Positions 49,161 to 58,159 of a stretch of DNA of 64,000 bases are shown here, one piece after another. Below the pieces are notes generated by a model. It made no database searches and was not told the origin of the DNA. It worked only from the letters and a program-made list of their open reading frames with translations. Position numbers and translations under genes: made by a program. Every line of letters starts with the position of its first letter. Within the stretch, counting starts at the first letter, position 1. The stretch is from NCBI GenBank assembly GCA_030248065.1, contig JASAMV010001334.1:18609-82608 (forward strand), given 5' to 3'. Source of the DNA: Rhynchonema sp. JSB1_4. Its lineage: Eukaryota; Nematoda; Chromadorea; Monhysterida; Xyalidae.

Positions 49161-52100
49161 TCAGTCTTCATCCTCAAAGTCAGCCGATCGCGCAGACGTC
49201 CAATGCGCGGATGTGGAATGTCGGGGTTTACGAACCTGATGACAAGAAAATAGATCGCAATTTACCACAGTTGTCTCGAAATCAATCAACAGTCACACCC
49301 ACTTGCAACGGATGCATAGCCATCGCGGCGTCGGGGAAACGCTCCATGTAGCGGTGCAGCCGGAGGAATTTCACACGCACCAAACGACCTGAAGTTGATC
49401 ATTTACTCAAGAGTCAGCAATTGTCTTCAATTCTGTTCAAAATGAGCAATTAAAACATATGGGAGAATCCGTACGTACCGTCAAACCACGATCCATGCAA
49501 CTTCTTGTACGCATCAAACGCTTCTTCTTTAGTATAGAACTGCGCGTATACGCATCCCTGCAAACGCAGAAATTATTTTAACCCATTGAAAAGATTCTCA
49601 AAAAAGTTTTAAGCAAACATGTGATCAACTGCGTTAAGAGTTTTTAAGAAATTACTGAATCTTGATGTACCTCATTCGAGAATCGATCCACAGCTATATG
49701 TTTCACGCGAATGTCAGGTCCGACTTTTTCCAACAACGAATCTTGCAGGGCTATAGTCCAATTGCTGCCTTGTTGTCTGCAGTGTTTGGTGACATTTCAG
49801 CGTACCGTTACCAATCGTAGTCGCAAGCATACATTTGGACAATTGAATTACGTGTACTCACCCTTTTGGGTCAAACATGCCGCGCAGTTTCAAACATTCG
49901 GTTACGGGCTTGGTGGGCGAGTTCAGATCGACTTGCTCGTCGCCAAATGCTGCAAAAGTGGTGTTTGAATAGAGGGTTAGAGGTCGGGGGGGGGGGGTGA
50001 AAAACAAACGTGGTGCTACAGGCATGACGATGTGCTGCTGCCACCGGTTGCCCATGAAAACAAGACAAGGCGGGCAAGGCTTATCGCAGCTTTACCAACG
50101 TATATGTACAATCGCACCGACCATGTCCCATCCACGCATGTTCAGTGTCGTCATCAGTGCTGTCGGTCGTCTGTTGCAGCCATCGCCACACCTGACATTC
50201 CTGTCCGTTCACAAACTTAGTCTCCGTGATCACCCTCGACTCATTTTCGTTGATGTACGTGCACGCGTCGTGCCACAGCGACAGCGCGTCTGATAGACTG
50301 CAACAACCATAATTTGCCACTTTTGAGGCAGGACGGCACTGTTGTTACTTTTCCATGGACGCAGCTTTCCATGGACGGGAACAGAATTGATCAAATATTG
50401 TTTGGGCCCAACTATATGATATGACAGGAGGTAGTCCTGCTGTGTGCTGCCTAATTTCGATCAGCGGAAAACACGCTCCCCAAAACCTAGCAAACAACTT
50501 CGAGTCAAAATCAATGCGCCAATTACATCACAGATTTATAAATTCCAATCAAAAAATGAAAAACCACGCGTCAGCGGGGGCAGGTGCGAACTGCCGCTGC
50601 GTCAGCGGACAATCAAATTAGGGCTACCTTTCGCCAAAAAGTAACGCTATGTTACTCACCGATCGGCGGGCTTGATGAGCATGTCGCGCACGTGCGGCAC
50701 AGCAACGTATGGATCACGACGACCGGCAGTCGTGTTCAGATGTTTGCGCAGAATGTCTGTGGACAAGAAAATTCGATGTATTCATTTCTATGTGGACGAA
50801 AAACACCAAACGAACCAACCGGTGATTTTATCGATCGTGTCAAACAACTGCTGGCGACGTCGCGCTCTGCTTCGGTAGACGTATTGTTGATAGAAGTAGA
50901 TGGCGAATATCGCACCCACCACTGTAAATCATGCAAACATTTCGTAACTTGCTGTTATTGGATTTGGATAACTGCATAACTCGCATTCCGCACGATCACT
51001 AAAAATTAGACCCACCCAGAGCCACGGCAAGCACTGGAATTATCAACTTGGTGTACACGAACGCTCCCGTGTCAAGGACGGCAGCTGAAATGAAATGAGC
51101 GAAAGGATTTAAAATTTGCACAGATGAAAGTTCAACTCATCATTCGCAACGATTATTTCGCCACACCAACCTCTGGTGACTTTGTACGCTTGTGCAACGG
51201 CTTGTCGATTAGCGACCATCAGATAGATAACTGCCAATGCAAGTAGCAGACCGATGAAACACGACAGCAACGTGTGCGACATGTCACGCACTTCTGCAAT
51301 CACACAAATTAATTAGAACAGAACGTGTTTATCGCATACACAAGACAAGCCCAATCCCCAACCCGGTTCGGGTGTATCGCCACCAGTCGAATACCGCGAC
51401 CGTGTCATGTACCGATGTGGTTGTGTGTATGTCGGTCGACCTGTCACACGACGTTGCTGACCGCCGAAACCGAACGCCGAGCGCAATTTTCTGAATTGGC
51501 ACGGCAGGTGAAAGTTGTGCTTTGTTCAGAATCTAAATTACCGATCAACAACCAACCTCCACGCAGCATCAACGGTCTGTCCCACATTGTGCACCACTTT
51601 CTGTGCATACGACTTGGCTGGCAAGGCGGCTTGTGCATAACGTTCCTTGCCTTCTGTCCGGCCAGTGGCTGTTGCGGTGCCGAAATCCTGTACAGTCGAC
51701 GCACATTGAGCAATCTGTAGTTGGTCAGAAAACAGACAATAATCACAGAACAGACAAACATGCCCTACCCGATCCCTATCATTGAATTGTCCCAGCGGTT
51801 TGCGTGCGTACGGATAGCGTCCCGGTGACCAAGACGACCCGACATCATCAGTGAGTGACGAACGCAATGTGCGATGCGGTGAAACATCACTCGTCACCTT
51901 CGCCTCGCCACCACCAATTAGGTTCTGATATTGTCCATTGTACTGATATTGTCTATTGTCTTGGAGCTAATGTTTGGATTTGGAGTCACTATGGACCGCG
52001 TCAGCATTGAAGGCAAGTTCAATGACATGGCCTTGGCTTGCGTGACCACAGGCACATTTTGGTTGAGCTGTATCTTGGAATGCGGTTGGCGAACAAATTC

Positions 52101-54224
52101 CGCCCTGCGCTATGTTGGGCACGCCAATGGACTTGTCTTCAAAGTTTACATATGGGCCCTATATCAAACGAAAAATGTTACAAACACACCGAGAGCAATT
52201 GACTTGCGCGATTCCTGGCCGTTCTCGGTGACACAAAGCTGGTGTTGGCTGATCGATTCACCATTTGTGCACTGTCGGACTCGTCGTCTTGGTCGCTGAG
52301 AGATACACATTAGGTTACGCAGGTGTTTTACGCAACTCAAGGGTCTCATTAAGCAAAATAAAGCAAAAAAACCAGCCTATAGTCAAACACCGATCGCTTG
52401 GTGGTTGTTTTCTGGGCAGCGCCTCGACGAGCTGTTGGTTGTGCACTCGGCTTGGGCTTGGCTTTTGGCTCGTCCGAAACATCGAGCGTGGTTGAACGCG
52501 ACAGATTGAGGGCGCCGGGGATGATCTCGGAACCAGCGACATGACCACGACGTGACGGACTGTGACGCGTGGCACGGACGGGTCTGTGCGTGTGTACGAC
52601 AACAACGGTCGATAATGTGCGTGTAAAACACAAATGAAAAGAGCAAAACGATATCACACAGATGTGAGGACCGGGCTGGGCCAGTGTAGTTCCTGGTCCG
52701 GAGGGGGAGACAGCGGACCCTCCGTTTTTTTCGGAGGGCGAGATAGTGTACCCCCGAGGGAGGGAAGGGGGGGGGGAAGACCCAAATTCAGGAAAAAGTC
52801 ACTTTTTGAGGTCGAAAATTTGGCCTATTTTTTCCTCTTTTTGGAAAAATTCTTCATAAAAAGGGTATTTTTGGCGACTTTTGAGAACATTGACCTAAAA
52901 ATCACACATTTTTGGCCTAAAAATGCCCATTTTAGGCCTAGAAATGCCTATTTTAGGCAAAAAGGGGGGGAGATAGTGTATCCGGAGGGGGAGATAGGGG
53001 GTAGTGTACCACCTGAGGGGGAGATAGCGTACCCGAAACCCGAGGGGGGACCCCCTCCCACGATTGGCTATTTCTTCACCCTATCCGAGGCTGATCCTCC
53101 TCTCGGCACTTTCGAGGTTTCAGTGTTTTAAGGCTGTTTGTTGAGTTAAGCCTAATCTAAAGCCCAAGTCTAAGCCTAAGCCCAAGCCACAAAAAGATAA
53201 AAAAACGAAAAAATTTTTTTCGCTATCGGGAGTCGAACCCACTACCTCTGGCATTGCAAGCTAAAGCGCTGCCGCTAAGCCAAGCTGCCGACACAGTCAC
53301 GGCACTGAAAGGTACAATACAATCCTAATGCGCGCGCGGTGTTACACAACACGGTGTCTGCTTGCTGAAACAGGCAAGTTGCGTGTGTTTGTGTTGGCAG
53401 CACAGCACACAACACAACAAGAAACTTGGATGGTGTGAAGAAATAGTCGTAAATCCCCTACGATTAGTCGTAAATCCCCTTCCCCCAGGAACTACACTGG
53501 GCTGGGCCGAGCTGGGATTTTGGACTTTTGGCACGGGTCGAGCCGTGCCGGTCCGAAATGACCATATTTCAAACCAAAAGCGCCCTTTTTCGCAAACATC
53601 TCCAAAAATTGCCCTTCGCGCAGAGCAACGGCTCATTTTTTGTGGGACCCAAATGGACCCGGTTCACAGAATACAAAACCATAAACGTGATTCCCCGAGG
53701 AAGTTTTGCAAGTTTTGGCTTGTTTGACCATTTCTTCTTTTTTGACCTCAAAATCGGGCAGGGGGGCAGGGCATCGGCCCAATCCCGATCCTAATCTCAG
53801 GTGTCATGTCACATTACAAAATTTACTTAATTCTAACTTTTTGTGCTTCATTTACGCAACGGACGCGAAGCAAAGCAAGCAACACGTAGTGCAAAACTGC
53901 CAACTTGGCTGCTGCGTGACCAGCTTCTTCCGAATCCGAGTCGATTGCCGGACTTCGTTTCTTCTTCTGAGGTGAGCGAGACGGCGTCCTGCTGCTCGAT
54001 CCTTTTCGGGTGGCTGCTGTTTCCTTTTTCGGTCTGCCCCGCCCGCGAGGCTTCTCCTCTTCTTCGCCCTTTTGCTCCTTCTTCGCTGTTTGGTTGCCAG
54101 TCTCGCGAAGCTTCAACAACTTTTTGATGTACAAATTGCGCGTCGTGTCCGTCACCGGCCCGATGTTGACACCAAACGTAGACAGTTCGGCTCGGAGATC
54201 GGAATCACTGAGGTTCAAGGCCAT
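49161..54224 (-). CDS. LEMD3: LEM-domain inner nuclear membrane protein, LEM2/MAN1 type
   Basis: Inner nuclear membrane protein that binds BAF through its LEM domain and anchors chromatin; vertebrate MAN1 also binds Smads through its C-terminal RRM. Fifteen exons join in phase: 53905-54224, 52391-52583, 51769-51924, 51557-51714, 51363-51490, 51171-51293, 51016-51084, 50820-50921, 50660-50756, 50122-50297, 49862-49949, 49671-49776, 49479-49557, 49303-49388, 49161-49235, giving 651 residues. LEM domain at 1-45 (LRAELSTFGVNIGPVTDTTR), then a GRGRPKK basic stretch. Two membrane helices at about 327-348 and 373-397. Man1-Src1 C-terminal domain with YVAVPHVRDMLI and ESRVITE...QVWRW. CLKLRGMFDP leads to an RRM-like end with GCVYAQFYTKEEAFDAYKKL, LHGSWFDG and LVRVKFLRLHRYMERFP. 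The RRM makes it MAN1-like; length is between LEM2 and MAN1. Intron 1 holds a hAT-like element. Confidence 0.92.
52682..53499. mobile_element. hAT-like element, copy D (tag GGGGGAGAT), in LEMD3 intron 1
   Basis: Ends CAGTGTAGTTCCTGG and CCAGGAACTACACTG, with a perfect 8-bp target duplication GGCTGGGC at 52674-52681 and 53500-53507. Slots near 52699, 52730, 52967, 52986 and 53016 carry GGGGGAGATAG or close variants. The two slots at the far right end (53447, 53467) carry a different tag, GTCGTAAATCCCC, and the middle contains tRNA-like DNA. The unit is therefore a chimera of two copies that moved as one. Confidence 0.8.
53221..53294 (-). pseudogene. tRNA-like sequence inside the hAT element
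   Basis: On the minus strand TGGCTTAGCGGC fits the RNA polymerase III A box and GGTTCGACTCC the B box. A 7-base loop TTGCAAT would present GCA (Cys) on a stem with one mismatch. The acceptor stem does not pair and the T stem is poor. I read it as a tRNA pseudogene or SINE head, not a working tRNA. A/T runs follow on the same strand. Confidence 0.5.
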
Positions 54225-54292
54225 TTTGCTCTTGTTTTTTACCCTGTAAACTGCTCATTTGCAGTGATTGCAGAGAAAACGAAAACACAGAA

Positions 54293-55024
54293 CAGAGGTC
54301 GCAATCGCAATCGGGCCGGATTTGGCCGGCCCGGCCCGAGCCCTCAAATCTCCAGCCCGGCCCGCCCCGAGCCCCCAAATCTCCGACCCGGCCCGAATTT
54401 TTGGCTCAGATTTTAACCCAATTTTTGTCATAATTTTTGCGATTTTTTGAACCCATTTTTTGGTTGAAAATTCATTGTTTTCCATGAAAAAGTCGTCAGA
54501 TAGACAATACTGATCAGTGATCACTATCACTAACCGTAAAAACCTAAATACAGTCCCCCCCGGAATAGAGCCCCCCAAAAAGGGGTCAGTGAATTAATAG
54601 AGCCCCCCCGGAATAGAGCCCCCCTAAGTAACATCCCCTATACTTGTAGTGTATTAAGGCTTGATAGTGGTGTACAGTACAGGTACTCTTATGCACGTTT
54701 GTTGTTCGTTCAGAGCACATAATACGCCTCTTATTGTCGAATAGACACGAATAAAAGCGATTACAAGGGAAAAACATCCTTTCAAACCCCTTTTTAGGGC
54801 TTTTTAGGGGTATTTCTGGGAATGAGGTCAGTGAGTTAATAGAGCCCCCCCTTCTATTTAAGGTTTTTACGGCACTTGCCGAATCCGTCAGAAATTTTAG
54901 TATTTTGATTGACAAAAAAATCCCTACTTTTTCAGTAAAATAAGTCATTTCAGAAGCTTCGCCCAAAATCGCGGCCCGGCCCGGCCCAAGGTCGACCGGC
55001 CCGATTGCGACCTCTCGACCTCTG
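54293..55024. mobile_element. R2-type hAT-like element (CAGAGGTCGCAATCGG)
   Basis: Ends CAGAGGTCGCAATCG and CGATTGCGACCTCT, the latter followed by CGACCTCTG. Both arms are GGCCCGGCCC repeats. Interior blocks TTTTCCATGAAAAAGTCGTC and TTTTTCAGTAAAATAAGT match the element at 62771-63307. Flanking 8-mers acacagaa and acactgac match only in part. It carries a CCGTA-type element at 54534-54873. It lies 69 bp upstream of the LEMD3 start codon, so it may sit in that promoter. Confidence 0.75.
54534..54873. mobile_element. CCGTA-type element nested in the R2-type element
   Basis: Ends CCGTAAAAACCTAAATA and TATTTAAGGTTTTTACGG. Tag AATAGAGCCCCCC in both arms with GGGGTCAGTGA, as at 9723. The interior has a short palindrome, CCCCTTTTTAGGGCTTTTTAGGGG-like, near 54789. 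Confidence 0.7.
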
Positions 55025-55481
55025 ACACTGACACAGAAACGTATGGGGGACAGAGGCCATGCAAGAAATAACTAACGCTTTCTCCATTCTCCCCACTGTT
55101 ATCAAGCAGAACCGAAATGAAAACTGAACAAAAACACAGCCATAACATAGCAATACTGCGATTGAAATTGTAAAACCCCTCTCTTCGCAAAAAAATTGCA
55201 ACTTTTTCTTTTTCATTGCGTAGATTTTGAAATTTTTCGGGCAAGCTCCACGTGCAACGGATTCTCATGTTCGCATCTCGGTTATGCTTTGCGGTTGCAG
55301 TTCTTTGTGATCTAAAATTACCAGCCTCAATTGCAATGCGTCGGTTGGACCATAATGCTACATAGTACCAGAATGTTTCGGTTGAATCATGATACAATGC
55401 GTAATACTTTACAAACGTGCAAACAGCGTTGCATACAATGACATAGTAATCATGTCTTGGATCGGGATGTTGTACATTCAT
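54950..55481 (-). CDS. Doubtful two-exon orphan ending in transposon sequence
   Basis: Exon 55322-55481 (MNVQHPDPRHDYYVIVCNAV onward) ends at GAGGCTG|GTAATT. Exon 2 from 55155, after TCAATCGCAG, continues in phase with a hydrophobic stretch, but its frame then runs into the GGCCCGG end of the R2-type element and stops at 54950. Either a gene whose 3' end was replaced by the insertion or a chance pairing. No family recognised. Confidence 0.2.
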
Positions 55482-56590
55482 TGTTTACCATTTTATTAGT
55501 AATAGCCAATAATTTGTGGAAAGCTTCGGTGCTAAGATAATTATGACATGAACTGTACTATGTTACTTATTCACACCGGAAGCCAAAGCATGTGCATTAC
55601 GTAACATTGCTGCGAGCGTATTGGATTGTTCCAAGTGCGACAAGGCACCACAAGTTTTATTATGATCCAAGCTGTTTTTCGAGCCAAGCTTGTTTCAGCT
55701 TTCTAAAGCCAAAATACTTGCCCCTCTTGGCGTTTTTTCTGTTTGTTGTTTGCCCGTGCTGGTGAGCAGGCCACCCACTTTTTAAAACTAACTGGCCTTT
55801 ATCAGTGCACAGAGCCGTTTCAGTAAACAGCATGGTCGTGAAAAATGCTCGTGATTTGGTATTTTACAACTACGACGAAAGTTTAAGAATTCCACCATGG
55901 TCGGTTAATATCACTGCAGAACTGTGTGGTCCCACGCGATTGTTTACTTCTTCGATAATTGTGCCAAGTAATGCGTATTGGTGACAGCCCTTATCAGCTC
56001 ACCTCAGTTGCAAAGACCGATAATGCGCTGCACAACCACAATTCCAGTCTCAAAGCGTCTCTGTTATGAACGTGTTTTTGAAACAACCGTTGTCGAATGA
56101 AGAGTACAACCGCATTTGCGTTTGCTCTAACAGTCTTCAGATTTTTTTGGTGTTTATTGCTTGTGATCGATTTCAGTTTATGCAGCAAAAACGCGCTCGT
56201 TTCGGAAATTTTCTTCATTAACAAACCTATCACAAGCGTGGTGCTTGCCACACAACATGTGACTAACATGAGTTTCTAAGCACATTTCTTCTAGTTCACG
56301 TGTTTTTTTAGTTTGTTGTTATCTCCGTGCTTTAGGTCAGTTAAATGAAGGTGTAAAACATGATGTGCATCGTCAAATGACATGTGTAAATATATGACCA
56401 GCACTTTTATGACTGCAAAACATCCTTATCACCCGGCTTGTCTGTGAAGATCATAATCTTTTGTGAGTACCTTGTACATCACAGCTTTTGGGTTTCAACA
56501 ACAAGGCTTGTTTGTCATTTTCTTCTATGATCGTTTACAAGGGAATTCAAAGAATTTAGAACAAGAGCAATAGCGCACCAAAAGGCCGTG
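55482..56590. other. Spacer upstream of the small orphan gene
   Basis: No gene or transposon end identified. An in-frame TGA lies about 60 bp before the ATG at 56591. Probably promoter and 5' UTR of that gene. Confidence 0.35.
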
Positions 56591-57024
56591 ATGCACAGCG
56601 CTCGGTCGTCAATGAGCGACCAGAGCAGCCGCACATGGAGTATCGGACATCGTCAGTATCGACCGAGGCCCATTTCGCCACCCAAAGACTACGACAACGA
56701 CACGTACCCGTTCCAGACATTGGGTGATGGGTATCGAACGAAGGTTAGTCTACCTGAATCAACAAGCTGATGTTTCAAGCCACAATACAGTTATTCCATT
56801 GGATAGAAATAAACAGTCCCCTGTTTCAGGCCATGACCAAACCGTACCTGCCGGCGCCAGACTACGACGACAGTCCACCAACAGTGAGACGGAACGTGCA
56901 CTTTCTCACCGAGCGCTACAACGGGGGCACAACCAGAACGACGCGTGGGTCCATCAAGACGGAATCTCCGAAAAAGTTCAAAGCGCAGGATTATGTGAAG
57001 AAACGCGACAGTTGGTTTAGATAA
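56591..57024 (+). CDS. Small basic Pro/Tyr/Ser-rich protein, two exons
   Basis: Exons 56591-56743 and 56830-57024 join at phase 0 over an 86-bp intron with GTTAGT donor and CTGTTTCAG acceptor, giving 115 residues. The sequence is polar, with many Arg, Tyr, Asp, Ser and Pro: RQYRPRPISPPKDYDNDTYP in exon 1 and PYLPAPDYDDSPPTVRRN in exon 2, where PPKDYD and PAPDYDDSPP look like an imperfect repeat. It ends KKFKAQDYVKKRDSWFR. No signal peptide, helix or domain seen. I start at the ATG at 56591; a stop lies upstream in the same frame. Likely disordered. Function unknown. Next to, and convergent with, the OSBP-like gene. Confidence 0.6.
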
Positions 57025-58159
57025 CAATATTAATTGATCCGCTTGGCCCCTGAATAATCAAGGTGACCGTTTTGCTCAGAATTCTCGTCCGGGACCCTGA
57101 CTGAAGGTGGACGCAACCTTGCGTTCGAATACCATCTGCGAAACCATCAACGTTACGATGGTGATTCGTATGAGCAGGCAATGTTGAACTGCCCATTGTG
57201 CCAAACAGTCTACTCTGGTCATCTCGCCACTTTCATGTCAGTTCGTTCATGAGGGGCATCACTGTTTAGAACAATTTTTTGCATCGGCCAATATTGCAGG
57301 GACGCACACAAGGCGACGCGCGCCAAGTAGTGGAGTGATTCACAAGTACCACATATAGGCAATCCGCCAGCTCATGGCACTCAACACGCACAGGCTGCAC
57401 GCTACATTACTGCCGTCAATGAATGCATCTATTCTCTGCAGTTATCCGTTGGAACATCCCTAAATTTTGCAACAGTGCAGAAAAGTGTCATGTCAAGCAG
57501 CTAATTAAAGCCGAGTAAATTATAAAGCGGCCATCAAAGTATAACACTCGTTCAAAGTGTACATTTTGTTTAGAAAATGGCGTGTGCTGCTGGATGCGCT
57601 GTGTGTATAAAAAGTGCCATGAGCCGATGGATTGCCTATACTACTTGACCAAGTTGTGTGTTTGGCTGAATGTCTGGGCAGATAATCTATGAATTATCTT
57701 ATTTATGAATATTTTTTGCGATCGTGAACCTGGTCTATACTTTAATAAATTATCACCATGGTACAAATAAAATGGTGTTTACCCGAGCACCTTGAGCAAT
57801 CAGTGCAGAGACTCACGTTGAGACGAGGCACAACCACCAGACACCAATCGCACCATAAGACTCGGAGCGGTCAGCATCAGTCAGCATAAAGCATCTGTTT
57901 GCCACATCACAACGCCCCTGTTTGTTGTTCATTTTATCTGCGTTTCTTCATCCACGGAAATGTCAGAAATCGTCAACAGTGGGGCATCACATACTAGATC
58001 AACTTTTTCACAATCAACAAACCCACAATATGTATTTCATAAACCAATTTCACAGAATGAGGCATTAGGTATCACCAGTTCGTATTTTGGGTGTGTTTTT
58101 TGTTGCTTAGAGTTTAGGTTTGTCCACATACTGTACATACGGTTTGAGCCATATTCGGT
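57025..58159. other. Spacer with one TIR element
   Basis: Convergent 3' flanks of the small orphan and the OSBP-like gene. It contains the 287-bp element listed separately. Otherwise nothing recognised. Confidence 0.35.
57354..57640. mobile_element. 287-bp TIR element, copy 2
   Basis: Begins TATAGGCAATCCGCCAGCTC and ends GAGCCGATGGATTGCCTATA. Inverted relative to the copy at 40297-40583, equal in length and alignable end to end. No coding frame. Confidence 0.85.

Noticed and set aside
52634..53131. 165-codon open frame on the plus strand
   Set aside because: It lies almost wholly in the hAT-like copy and translates the tag slots and poly-G runs; low complexity, no domain.
53221..53294. Functional tRNA-Cys
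   Set aside because: A and B boxes are good but the acceptor stem does not pair and the T stem is weak; reported as a tRNA-like pseudogene only.
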